Source: Proruminimicrobium sp964487915 (GTDB taxonomy: Bacteria; Elusimicrobiota; Endomicrobiia; Endomicrobiales; Endomicrobiaceae). From it: 64,000 bases of DNA. Below are positions 9,701 through 17,186 of this stretch, piece after piece. Under the pieces are notes generated by a model. That model ran no database searches. It was given only the letters and a program-made list of their open reading frames with translations, and was not told the DNA's origin. Positions within the stretch are counted from its first letter, which is position 1. The number at the start of each line of letters is the position of its first letter. The stretch lies in contig CAZASN010000002.1 in assembly GCA_964487915.1 (NCBI GenBank), forward strand, positions 310,001 through 374,000, in the 5' to 3' direction. The position numbers and the translations under genes are program-made.

Positions 9701-11422
9701 GGCTTTGAAATTTTTGATGTCGCAGTATAAATAAGACGCGGAATTATTGTCGTTAAAATCAATCATGGATTTCAACGAAACGTTTACGTCCGCTCCGCTC
9801 AACGTGAAAGTTGATATCTGGATTGTTTTAGACGACATTTCTCCGGCAAATTCGCAAGTATTATATTTGTTGCCGTATAAAGTTCCGTTTTTTGCCCGTA
9901 TGTTGATTTGCGTCGGGAAATCAAAATTGGAATTATATTTTACATATCCCGACATATATCCGGTAACCGGAATTTTGCCGTTAAATAATTTCAATATGGT
10001 CGTAATGTCAACGTTATCGTAGTTTGCGTCAATTTTGTAATTCTGCCTGTTTTTATAAAACCCGTTGAAAGATAATTTTTTATCTTTGGTTATAAAATCA
10101 AACATCCACTGGAAATTTTGTTTTGATATCTGTCCGGCTCCGCTTAGATTTTTAATTCTCTGCGAATTGATATTGTCAATATTTATTTTTACGGATCCCT
10201 TTTCCTTATCTATATCGCCGTATAGAGAAAGATAGCCTTTTATGTTTTTGTCGTAAGCTCTCATTAGAGACAGGCGCGAAAGAGGAAGTTTCTTTATATT
10301 TACCGCAAAAGTACCGTGCTTATAATTGCCGGAAAAATACCCGATTGTTTTTTTATCGTAGATATCAACCAGATATTGGCCGTCTTTTTTTATTACGGCT
10401 TTTATATTGCTGCCCGCGTTATGGCTGCAGTTTAAATTAAGCTGTCCGTTTTGATTGTCTGCTTCAACTTTCAAATTGCCGCAGTTTTTTCCGAATAGCA
10501 TAATATCGTTTGTTACGACCGAAAGATTTAACGCTCCGCCGTTCATCGTTGATACATAATTAAGATTTGTATCGACAATATTTTCTTTGTCTTTTATTTT
10601 GATGCTGCCGCTTGAAGAAAAAACGTCAAACTTTAAATCCGAAGATTTAAAATTTAAACTGCCGAAATCGCCTTCGGAATAAATATTAAGTCCGCCGCTG
10701 TTTTTCGTTAATAAAACGCGGGATTTTCCAAACATAAATCTGTTTACTGATAAACTGCCGGCATCGGCGGTAAAATTAAAATAATTTGATGAAAGGTCGT
10801 AAAGGCCTTTTAGCGTGAAATCGCATTTTATCTGTCCGTTTATTTTAACGTTAAAATCGGGTTTTACTTCGTTGTTTGAAATATCAATATTTCCTTCAAG
10901 ATTGGCGGAATGATATTTATATTCAATGTCAGACTTGATTTTAATATTTTTATCCAAAATAAGTTCGGTATTTTTTAATGACGTCAGGCTGCCGTGATAA
11001 ACGATATTCGTTTCTTTTATAAATATTTTTGAATTTAATTTTTTTATAAAGCTGTTTATATTTTGGATGTTGAGTTTTTCGGCGGAATTGTTTTTATCGT
11101 CAGTATTAAGTTTTATCGTGATTCTTGTTTTTTCAATATTCACCGAATTTATTATATGAAGCGGTTTGTTTATGATTTTCAGCGGATTAAGTCCGAACTC
11201 GGCCGAATCAATTAAAACTTTATTGTCATAATTTAAGTCGTATACGTGCAATTTAAAAGGCAACGAAACCGCAAAACTTCTGAATTGCAGTTTGTTGCCC
11301 GTTAAACTGTTTAGTTGAGACTGAATTAAAGGGACAAGATAAAAATCTCTGCCGTTATAAATGAATACAACAAGCGATAAAAAAACCAAAAAATATGATA
11401 GATGTCTTATCTTTTTCCACAT
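6797..11422 (-). CDS. tamB: TamB / DUF490-like translocation and assembly module protein
   Basis: 1541 aa, one N-terminal signal-anchor (residues about 8-24), then a very long run of alternating beta strands rich in Asn, Lys and Gly. The C-terminal 350 residues carry the conserved TamB-type end, including 'TDPTQRQILDTNTDYLVKQ', 'NINRNLQLGYSVTFDQLN' and a final aromatic-ending strand. In known systems TamB is an inner-membrane-anchored, beta-taco protein that spans the periplasm and helps outer-membrane assembly or lipid transport. No tamA/bamA partner is within the window. The gene starts 9 bp after ilvE ends, so the two are likely co-transcribed. Confidence 0.88.
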   Translation of the reverse strand: MWKKIRHLSYFLVFLSLVVFIYNGRDFYLVPLIQSQLNSLTGNKLQFRSFAVSLPFKLHVYDLNYDNKVLIDSAEFGLNPLKIINKPLHIINSVNIEKTRITIKLNTDDKNNSAEKLNIQNINSFIKKLNSKIFIKETNIVYHGSLTSLKNTELILDKNIKIKSDIEYKYHSANLEGNIDISNNEVKPDFNVKINGQIKCDFTLKGLYDLSSNYFNFTADAGSLSVNRFMFGKSRVLLTKNSGGLNIYSEGDFGSLNFKSSDLKFDVFSSSGSIKIKDKENIVDTNLNYVSTMNGGALNLSVVTNDIMLFGKNCGNLKVEADNQNGQLNLNCSHNAGSNIKAVIKKDGQYLVDIYDKKTIGYFSGNYKHGTFAVNIKKLPLSRLSLMRAYDKNIKGYLSLYGDIDKEKGSVKINIDNINSQRIKNLSGAGQISKQNFQWMFDFITKDKKLSFNGFYKNRQNYKIDANYDNVDITTILKLFNGKIPVTGYMSGYVKYNSNFDFPTQINIRAKNGTLYGNKYNTCEFAGEMSSKTIQISTFTLSGADVNVSLKSMIDFNDNNSASYLYCDIKNFKAGSVNVNSKLYFEGKISKLNEISGQLIIPKAFLNNIDLSGLTADILLSRKNIEVTNLNNKNGLSGKFAYDFTARRYDSSLKISKADISKHIAGIQGNLYSDFELKGFSANPDLKISFNLKQGVFSGVDFNSSGDFEYKNKNGKLNKFSVISGKTNISGSGVITSNNNIDISLKINNITEKIINNYVKFRTPVTGIFNGTGKIYGMLNNPKCLLNLYSKNVYFKNLKLNDFNAEVLLADNQITLRKSSIKLYDSQLNLNGTFNTDSNLYSFMFNFVNAHIGPFDIFGNLNLNGKMNILNGAAVYNGDIELDNLWINREKVDSLKFNYTINGKKINLKTPKNSPLEISGAVDFTKYPKLKFEKILFCHDTQSCYFDGDSSTNNLNVSTTWKSLDGLFLSHLFNLPFELDGKLDVKLKAAGTISNPNISCVLNSKSGNIENIYYDTLDIDVKVKNNMLSVNTAQIQKSGDYTANIRGSFPFWLDPAVKKDMLNKKINIEYDLKDNKLKVLSSFTKDKIKIKKGNLQLTGSITGTRKNIVHNADLQMGASNLTTDSYIEKIKNLEISAVLKNNIISIQKFTANAGSGKLNVDGDIHFVGTTPSFYNLSVYTSKKGIPIIIKDLPIPTSGVLKMEKNQTFANYSKGTPKFSFKIYGPATDFNLTGWAELEDTRFCYPPPKNFTADSPADFGLLENCHINIDLKAALNTRYENSFANLFLKGQINLKGKIDEINTNGVVESDNGKIFYMGNDLNVVYSKVEIINNEIFISGEADTEVYSTGDSMPDTVKIYIDRSTVDNLKTRFVSKNDPTLDSNKVLARVTKTDPTQRQILDTNTDYLVKQQVVRMFSSNIATPLANTVLKKTGIIDNVRLGYVNTDNLQVASGHEPTIAEILYGMKYSVEKNINRNLQLGYSVTFDQLNREIDLKHALEMSVRLNPFLFLKGSYGLKSEDPQYKPENVIMLEQRFRFGGSSK

Positions 11423-11431
11423 TAAAAATTA

Positions 11432-12307
11432 CTATTTATTTATAGGTACGCCCGTCGTTCTCGTAAGATTCCGGAATTCCTTTAAAAGTTTTGCCGTTAA
11501 CTTTCCCGGTTTGCCGTCTCCTATAACTCTGCCGTCTATTTTTACGACCGGTATAATTTCGGCTGCCGTTCCCGTCAGATAACATTCATCGGCGCAGTAT
11601 AAATCGTAAACAGTAAGCAAATCTTCATTTACTTCAATTTTTAGTTTGTTTCTGATAAGTTCTATAGCTGCATTTCTTGTTACGCCTTTAAGCGCGCCTG
11701 CATAAGCCGGAGGCGTTGTAACGATTCCGTTTTTTACAACAAATATATTGTCTCCGCTGCATTCTGCAACGTACCCTTCTTTATTAAGCATTATAGCTTC
11801 CAATACGCCCGCTCTTTTTGCTTCAAGTTTTGCCATAATATTGTTTAGGTAATTAAGAGATTTTATATTCGGACTCAGCGTATCGGGAGTCGTCCTTCTT
11901 GTTGATACCGTTATAACTTCAAGACCGTTAGTATAAAGTTCCTCAGGATATAAAGATATTTTATCCGTTATAACAAATATCGTAGGTTTCGGACATTTCG
12001 CCGGATCAAGACCGAGGTCGCCCGTACCTCTTGAAATAACGAGTCTTATGTATGCGTCGTCAAGTTTGTTTATTTTTAAAGTTTCCAAAACGATTTTTTC
12101 CATTTCTGATTTTGTCATCGGGATACACAAAGCAATGGCTTTTGCCGAGTCCCACAGTCTGTCAATATGTTCCGCCAGTCTGAAAACTCTGCCGTTATAC
12201 GCTCTGATACCTTCAAATACTCCGTCTCCGTAAAGCAATCCGTGGTCAAAAACCGATACTACCGCATCTTCCTTGTTAACAAATTTTCCGTTCAAATAAA
12301 TTTTCAT
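11432..12307 (-). CDS. ilvE: Branched-chain amino acid aminotransferase
   Basis: 291 aa, class IV PLP-dependent aminotransferase. The opening 'MKIYLNGKFVNKEDA' and 'DHGLLYGDGVFEGIRAY' are diagnostic, and the PLP lysine is K149 in 'NIKSLNYL'. It transfers amino groups between glutamate and the keto acids of Leu, Ile and Val in the cytoplasm. D-amino-acid transaminase is the alternative in this fold, but the 'VFEGIRAY' and 'SLNYLNNIMAK' signatures favour IlvE. An AGGAGCAGAG site precedes the ATG. C-family repeat C2 separates it from lolD upstream. Confidence 0.92.
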   Translation of the reverse strand: MKIYLNGKFVNKEDAVVSVFDHGLLYGDGVFEGIRAYNGRVFRLAEHIDRLWDSAKAIALCIPMTKSEMEKIVLETLKINKLDDAYIRLVISRGTGDLGLDPAKCPKPTIFVITDKISLYPEELYTNGLEVITVSTRRTTPDTLSPNIKSLNYLNNIMAKLEAKRAGVLEAIMLNKEGYVAECSGDNIFVVKNGIVTTPPAYAGALKGVTRNAAIELIRNKLKIEVNEDLLTVYDLYCADECYLTGTAAEIIPVVKIDGRVIGDGKPGKLTAKLLKEFRNLTRTTGVPINK

Positions 12308-12375
12308 TTCTCTGCTCCTTCTATAATTTACTTTCGTTATTTTTATGTTTCAAACTCTAAATCTTTTTTGTCGTT

Positions 12376-12424
12376 AAAGTTGTTGCCGTTGCTAAGCTGC
12401 TAAGCTTCCAAGCTTCCTAACTTC
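12376..12424. repeat. C-family repeat copy C2
   Basis: A run of GCTAAGCTGCTAAGCTTCC-type units between the ends of ilvE's leader and lolD. The same units in either orientation occur at 6276-6366, 23543-23694 and 37786-37826. Confidence 0.65.
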
Positions 12425-13084
12425 TTATAATATTTGCCCGTCTGTCATTTTCAACTGTCTGTCTGCCAAATTTGCCACATCCTGGTTATGCGTTACGACA
12501 AGTAATGTGGTTTTTAGTTCGGCGCATAAACCAAACATTAAATTCTCAATTATTGTACCAGTTTTTCTGTCTAAATTCCCAGTAGGTTCATCAGCAAACA
12601 ATATTTTCGGGTCATTAATTAGTGCTCTCGCCAGAGCCACTCGCTGCTGTTCCCCGCCCGACAGTTCCGAAGGAAGATGGTGCTTCCTGTTGGAAAGTCC
12701 TGTCATTTCAAGCAGTTCGTCCGCCCTTTTTATCTTTTCGTTTTTTTTATCCCATACCGGCATTAAAATATTTTCAAGTACGTCAAAATCAGAAAGCAGG
12801 TAGTGAAACTGAAAAACAAATCCTATATAATCTTTTCTCATTTTTGAAAGCCTGAGATTTCCGTAATCGTTTATTTTTTCGCCGTCTATAAAAATTTCTC
12901 CGGACGTAGGCTTATCCATAAGTCCGAGAATATGTATCAGCGTGCTTTTTCCGGCTCCGGAAGGACCGGTAAGCGAAACTTTCATACCCGACGGGATTTC
13001 AAGATTAATGCCTTTTAAAACATTAATTTCCGGCGCATTTTTTTTAGTATAGTTTTTAATTAAATTTTTTGCTGTTATTTCCAT
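12425..13084 (-). CDS. lolD: Lipoprotein-releasing ABC transporter ATPase LolD
   Basis: 219 aa ABC ATPase. Walker A is GPSGAGKST (40-48), Q-loop Gln92, signature LSGGEQQ (141-147) and Walker B ILFADEP (161-167). The sequence style (MKVSLTGPSGAGKSTLIHILGL, 'FQFHYLL', 'ENILMP') is that of LolD/MacB ATPases. It drives extraction of lipoproteins from the inner membrane with LolC/E. The matching permease gene lies upstream on the same strand but is separated by a 659-bp gene-free interval, unusual for this pair. Confidence 0.9.
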   Translation of the reverse strand: MEITAKNLIKNYTKKNAPEINVLKGINLEIPSGMKVSLTGPSGAGKSTLIHILGLMDKPTSGEIFIDGEKINDYGNLRLSKMRKDYIGFVFQFHYLLSDFDVLENILMPVWDKKNEKIKRADELLEMTGLSNRKHHLPSELSGGEQQRVALARALINDPKILFADEPTGNLDRKTGTIIENLMFGLCAELKTTLLVVTHNQDVANLADRQLKMTDGQIL

Positions 13085-13743
13085 TTTAAATTCTTTTCTA
13101 ACGTATTAGACTCTTTTTACCGCATATTGTTTCATTGTCTTGTCTTTCCCAACTAGCTGTTTGTCTTTAGTTCTTTCGCCTTAAAGCACTTTTATGAGCG
13201 AAGTATTTTTAAATGTAAAAGATTATAAACTTTAAAATCTTTTAGTTTCTGAATGTTTGAAATCATTTTTGGTTCAATATGCAGTCCAAAAATGATAAGT
13301 TCAGAAACGGCATTTCAAAATACGAGCGAATGTGCTTAGCGATGGCATTTTTTGAGGACAATCTAACAAATATAAAACATTTGTGCTGCTAAAATTTTTG
13401 AAAATCAATTTGTATATTTTGTGCAGGAGAGTAGTTTTCACTACTTTACAAACAAAATGTGCAAATTTATCAAAAAGTAACGCAGCCCGAAGGGTTAGCG
13501 CCCAAACAGCGCTCTGCTTCGTTAAACTTCCTCGTAATAGACTCGCTATTACTTCGTCACTCTGCCTCACATATCATATGTTTTGACAGCTAACACAATT
13601 GCTTTATATCTGTTAGCTTGTCCTAAACTTTTTTGCTAAAGAAAAAAGTATGGTGCTGTGCGGCACATCCGCACACAGTATACTCGTGATAAAAAGTAAC
13701 TTTGTGTGGCTCAACAGCCACGATTTTATTAAAAAAGATCACA
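13085..13743. repeat. Gene-free interval filled by B-family repeat copy B2 with a nested insert
   Basis: B2 spans about 13165-13725. Stem P1 is GTATTTTTAAATG (13203-13215) with CATTTCAAAATAC (13311-13323). P2 is AAAAGATT/AATCTTTT. P3 has outer arms GTTTCTGAA/TTCAGAAAC and inner arms CATTTTTGG/CCAAAAATG. P5 is GTGGCT-CAAC-AGCCAC (13706-13721). Between the conserved GATGGCATTTTTT and the P4 hairpin lies an extra segment of about 270 bp (13353-13626). It is bounded by AGGACAA/TTGTCCT and contains small hairpins such as AATAG-ACTCG-CTATT. The short open frames here are repeat-derived. Confidence 0.8.
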
Positions 13744-14967
13744 CTACCCAACTCTTATAGCTTCCAGCGGTTCAAGTTTTGAAACCTGATATGCCGGATA
13801 TAAACCCGATAAAACCGTTATTATAAAAGCGCATAAACATACGTACAAAATGTCATGCGGCATTATTATTACCGGCAGTCTGTCAACGTAATAAACTCCC
13901 TGAGGAAGTTTGAAAATTTCAAAATTTTTCAGCCCGTAACTTATAAATATTCCCAGAATAAGCCCTAAAAACGTTCCGATCGTGCCGACTATAAGCCCCT
14001 GATAAAAAAATATTTTTGAGATTGATATTTTTGAAAATCCCATGGCCGATAAAATTCCTATTTCTTTTGCTTTTTCAACGCTTAAAAGAAGAATATTTGA
14101 AACTATGTTAAAAGAAGCCACAAGAATAATAAGCGCCAAAATTATAAACATCATTATCTTTTCCAGTTTTAAAGCGGAAAAAAGATTTTTATTCATATCT
14201 ATCCATGATTTTGTTTTATAAGGATATCTTAATTTTGTCTGTAAATCTTTAGCGAAAAAATCCGCTTTATCAATATCAGAAGTTACAACGGCAACGCCGC
14301 TTACTCCGCCGTCAAAAGAAAACATGCTGTCGGCGGATTTTATATCAACATAAGAAAGAGACATGTCATATTCGTACATTCCGGAGCGAAATATTGCTTC
14401 AACGGTAAGTTTTTTCATTTTCGGAACAGACGTCATTTGGCTTGGCAGCATAACTATAACGTTATCTCCCGGAACTACATTTATGGTTTTTGCGAGTTCG
14501 TTTCCCAAAATAATGCCGTCGGAGCTTATCGTATTGTTATGCAGAATATTTCCTTTCAAAATTTTATCTGAAAGTTTTATCATGGAATCTTCGGCGGCAA
14601 AATCAATACCTTTGATTATAGCTCCGGTTCCGGAAGAATATCCCTGTTTTTTTATAACGGTTTGCCCGTATATGAAAGGAGCGGTTGATTTAACATAATC
14701 AACATTGCCGGCCTGCTGCATTATTTCTTTGTAATCGTTAAACGGCGAACCGTCTATTTTAGTTATAAAAATGTGAGGCTGTATGCCGAGAATTTTTGTT
14801 CTTATGTCTTTTTGAAAGCCGGTCATTACGGCAAGAGTTATGACAAGCGCGCATACGCCCAGAGTCGTTCCGCCTATGGCGATAAGAGTTGTAAGGAAAG
14901 CAAAAAACCCTTTTTTCCGCGCTTTTATATATCTGTACGCTATAAATAATTCGGGTGAGTTAAACAT
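13744..14967 (-). CDS. lolC: Lipoprotein-releasing permease LolC/LolE
   Basis: 407 aa. Architecture is one N-terminal membrane helix (about 20-50), a large periplasmic MacB-like domain (about 55-260), and three FtsX-type helices (about 270-395). The opening 'FIAYRYIKARKKGFFAFLTTLIAIGGTTLGV' type and the closing 'GLYPAYQVSKLEPLEAIRVG' type sequences are typical of LolC/E. With a single permease gene the transporter may be a homodimer (LolF-like), as in many non-enteric diderms. Only 50 bp separate it from lysS upstream, so lysS-lolC may share a transcript. Confidence 0.9.
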   Translation of the reverse strand: MFNSPELFIAYRYIKARKKGFFAFLTTLIAIGGTTLGVCALVITLAVMTGFQKDIRTKILGIQPHIFITKIDGSPFNDYKEIMQQAGNVDYVKSTAPFIYGQTVIKKQGYSSGTGAIIKGIDFAAEDSMIKLSDKILKGNILHNNTISSDGIILGNELAKTINVVPGDNVIVMLPSQMTSVPKMKKLTVEAIFRSGMYEYDMSLSYVDIKSADSMFSFDGGVSGVAVVTSDIDKADFFAKDLQTKLRYPYKTKSWIDMNKNLFSALKLEKIMMFIILALIILVASFNIVSNILLLSVEKAKEIGILSAMGFSKISISKIFFYQGLIVGTIGTFLGLILGIFISYGLKNFEIFKLPQGVYYVDRLPVIIMPHDILYVCLCAFIITVLSGLYPAYQVSKLEPLEAIRVG

Positions 14968-15017
14968 TTTTATACTCTGTTTGGTTTATAAAAACCGGAA
15001 AAAACGTACGGTTTTTT

Positions 15018-16496
15018 TTATTCCTCTGCAATAGGTTTCATCGCAGGGAAAAATATGACTTCTCTTATTGATTCAACCTGAGTAAGTATCATAACAAGCC
15101 TGTCTATTCCTATTCCAAGCCCGCCTGTCGGAGGAAGACCCTGCTCCAAAGCGTTTATAAAATCTTCGTCGTACGGCTGCGCTTCGTCATCGCCTTTTTT
15201 CTTCGCTTCAACCTGCTGCTGAAATCTTATTTTCTGAAGATAAGGATCATTTAACTCGGAATAAGCGTTGCATATTTCCATGCCGTTTATGTACAGTTCA
15301 AATCTTTCTGCTATTTCGGGCTGTTCAAATTTAATTTTTGTAAGAGGCGAATAAATTGCCGGATAATCCATTACGAAAGTAGGTTCCTGCAGATGATGAA
15401 CTACTTTTTCGTCAAAAACCTGGTCAAGTATTTTTTGGTCGCTTGCGTCTTTAGGAAGATCAAGGTTCAAATGTTTTACCTGGTCAAAAAGTTTTCCCGT
15501 TTCAAGATAAGGCAAAAGTTCAAGCCCGGTATATTCTTTTATCAAATCAAAAAGTTTTGCTCTTCTGAAATTAAGATTAACCGGCGAGCCTATTTTTTCC
15601 GCCGCCGTTTTTATTAAAAGCTCGGTTAAATCCATCATATCGTTATAATCGGCGTAAGCCTGATAAAGCTCCATCATCGTAAATTCGGGATTATGGTTTC
15701 TGTCTATTCCTTCGTTTCTGAAATTTCTTCCTATTTCAAAAACTTTTTCCATACCGCCGACGACCAATCTCTTCAAAAAAAGTTCCGGCGCTATTCTCAT
15801 AAATAAATCTATTCCAAGCGCGTTATGATGCGTTGTAAAAGGCCTTGCGTTTGCTCCGCCTGCCAGAGACTGCAGTATCGGAGTTTCAACTTCCATAAAT
15901 CCGAGTTCTTCAAGTTTGCTTCTTATTGCCGATATTATCATGCTTCTTTTTTTGAAAACTTCTTTGACGTCCGAATTTGCTATAAGGTCGAGATATCTCT
16001 GTCTGTATCTTGTTTCGGTGTCTTTAAGCCCGTGCCACTTTTCAGGCAGCGGTCTGAACGCTTTGCAAATTATTTCAAATTTATCCGCTTTCAAACTGAG
16101 TTCGCCTGTTCTTGTTCTGAAAAGCGAGCCGGCGACGCATACGAAATCGGATAAATCCGATATTTCTTTAAATATTTTAAAAGAGTCCGCTCCGACCTGA
16201 TCGGATCTTACGTAAACCTGTATTTTGCCGGTGCCGTCTTCTATATCTATAAAAGAAGCTTTGCCCATATCTCTTCTTGACATCATTCTTCCGGCGATTG
16301 TTACTTGTTCTGATGCCGATTCTTCTTTCTGCAAATATTCAAATTTTGTTCTTACCTGAGCTATTTTATTGTCTATTTTTACTCTTGCCGGATAAGGGTC
16401 TACGCCAAGTTGTCTCATCTTATCGGCTTTTTCTTTTCTCTGAGCCAAAATTGTTTCAATAGTTGTTGTTGATTCCGTCTGCTGTATTTCTTGCAT
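15018..16496 (-). CDS. lysS: Lysyl-tRNA synthetase, class II
   Basis: 492 aa, usual length. An N-terminal OB-fold anticodon-binding domain (about 60-150) is followed by a class II core. Motif 2 has 'FRNEGIDRNHNPEFTMMELYQAY', given here only as its key residues F-R-N-E and H-N-P-E-F. Motif 3 is the GLGIGIDR segment near residues 459-466. It charges tRNA-Lys in the cytoplasm. A good promoter lies upstream at 16532-16560 and an AAGGAAG ribosome site precedes the ATG. Confidence 0.96.
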   Translation of the reverse strand: MQEIQQTESTTTIETILAQRKEKADKMRQLGVDPYPARVKIDNKIAQVRTKFEYLQKEESASEQVTIAGRMMSRRDMGKASFIDIEDGTGKIQVYVRSDQVGADSFKIFKEISDLSDFVCVAGSLFRTRTGELSLKADKFEIICKAFRPLPEKWHGLKDTETRYRQRYLDLIANSDVKEVFKKRSMIISAIRSKLEELGFMEVETPILQSLAGGANARPFTTHHNALGIDLFMRIAPELFLKRLVVGGMEKVFEIGRNFRNEGIDRNHNPEFTMMELYQAYADYNDMMDLTELLIKTAAEKIGSPVNLNFRRAKLFDLIKEYTGLELLPYLETGKLFDQVKHLNLDLPKDASDQKILDQVFDEKVVHHLQEPTFVMDYPAIYSPLTKIKFEQPEIAERFELYINGMEICNAYSELNDPYLQKIRFQQQVEAKKKGDDEAQPYDEDFINALEQGLPPTGGLGIGIDRLVMILTQVESIREVIFFPAMKPIAEE

Positions 16497-16531
16497 TGTT
16501 CAAACTTCCTTTTTATAAAAATATTTGAAAA

Positions 16532-16560
16532 ATAATAGCATTTTTAATATAAAAAATCAA
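16532..16560 (-). promoter_or_regulatory. Promoter of lysS
   Basis: On the minus strand, -35 TTGATT (16555-16560), 17-bp spacer, -10 TATTAT (16532-16537), leaving a leader of about 30 nt with AAGGAAG. Confidence 0.6.
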
Positions 16561-16668
16561 AAAATAAAATATAAATAAAATCAGCGCTGCGGCATAATTT
16601 AATTTAGGGAGTATTAGTTTATTTTTTTGTAAAAATTTCAGGTTTAGGCTTATTTAAGAACTAAAAAA

Positions 16669-16754
16669 TGCCGAGGGCGGGACTTGAACCCGCACGTCGC
16701 CTGAGCAACTTGAGATTTTGAGTCTCACGTGTCTGCCAGTTCCACCACCTCGGC
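16669..16754 (-). tRNA. tRNA-Leu (anticodon CAA)
   Basis: 86 nt. The acceptor stem is GCCGAGG/CCTCGGC with discriminator A. The anticodon stem is TGAGA/TCTCA around loop CTCAAAA, giving CAA. There is a long variable arm and the T arm GCGGG-TTCAAGT-CCCGC. CCA is not encoded. The promoter is -35 TTGACT (16789-16794), 17-bp spacer and -10 TAAAAT (16766-16771) on the same strand. Confidence 0.95.
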
Positions 16755-16765
16755 AATGGAAAAGA

Positions 16766-16794
16766 ATTTTATAATAAAATGGGGTCATAGTCAA
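16766..16794 (-). promoter_or_regulatory. Promoter of tRNA-Leu
   Basis: -35 TTGACT, 17-bp spacer and -10 TAAAAT, placing the start a few bases before the mature 5' end at 16754. Confidence 0.65.
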
Positions 16795-16849
16795 GTAAAA
16801 ACGGAATTGAAGTTTTTTTGCCGACGCTGTTTTCAAAACAGGCCGGGTA

Positions 16850-16878
16850 TTGACAAACAAAAAAATCAATACTATAAT
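16850..16878 (+). promoter_or_regulatory. Consensus sigma70-type promoter of the trp operon
   Basis: Perfect TTGACA (16850-16855), 17-bp spacer and perfect TATAAT (16873-16878). Transcription would start near 16885, immediately before the T-box leader. A perfect consensus suits control by attenuation rather than by initiation. Confidence 0.85.
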
Positions 16879-16885
16879 GCGGTTG

Positions 16886-17172
16886 TAGTCAAACCATTGA
16901 TGCGGAGATAAAAACGGGAAATGCGCTTACAGAGAGCCGGGGTGCTGAGAATCCGGCAGCAAGCAGCCTGTACAAATGGACCGCAGAGGGTGCAGTCAAA
17001 AGTCCGAAAGGACCGAGTATTCTGCAACGTAAGGCACACGTCAGTTGCCGGGAATATGTTTGTATTCCGATAAGAGTGAGATGTCGTATTATCTCAAAAC
17101 AAGGTGGCACCGCGGAATCTTTTAGAGATCCGTCCTTGACAGTTGTTTTTGTCATGGACGGTTATTTTTTTT
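16886..17172 (+). promoter_or_regulatory. Tryptophan T-box riboswitch leader of trpE
   Basis: The leader shows T-box hallmarks: the stem I AGAGAG region with CCGG arms (16931-16960), and a candidate specifier UGG (16977-16979, followed by A), the Trp codon. The T-box core GGUGGCACCGCGG lies at 17103-17115. Its UGGC (17105-17108) would pair with the GCCA 3' end of uncharged tRNA-Trp, whose discriminator is normally G. A terminator follows: CCGTCC..TGACA (17130-17141) with TGTCA..GGACGG (17150-17161), then a T run to 17172. Uncharged tRNA-Trp is therefore predicted to switch on trpEGDCFBA. Confidence 0.93.
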
Positions 17173-17186
17173 AAGAGAGGTGCAAA

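Noticed and set aside
13301..13586. Two short opposed frames (about 67-89 aa) in the lolC-lolD gap
   Set aside because: They lie inside hairpins of repeat B2 and have no coding signature.
16889..17155. Minus-strand 88-aa frame over the trp leader
   Set aside because: It is the shadow of a well-supported T-box riboswitch; no ribosome site and no recognisable protein.
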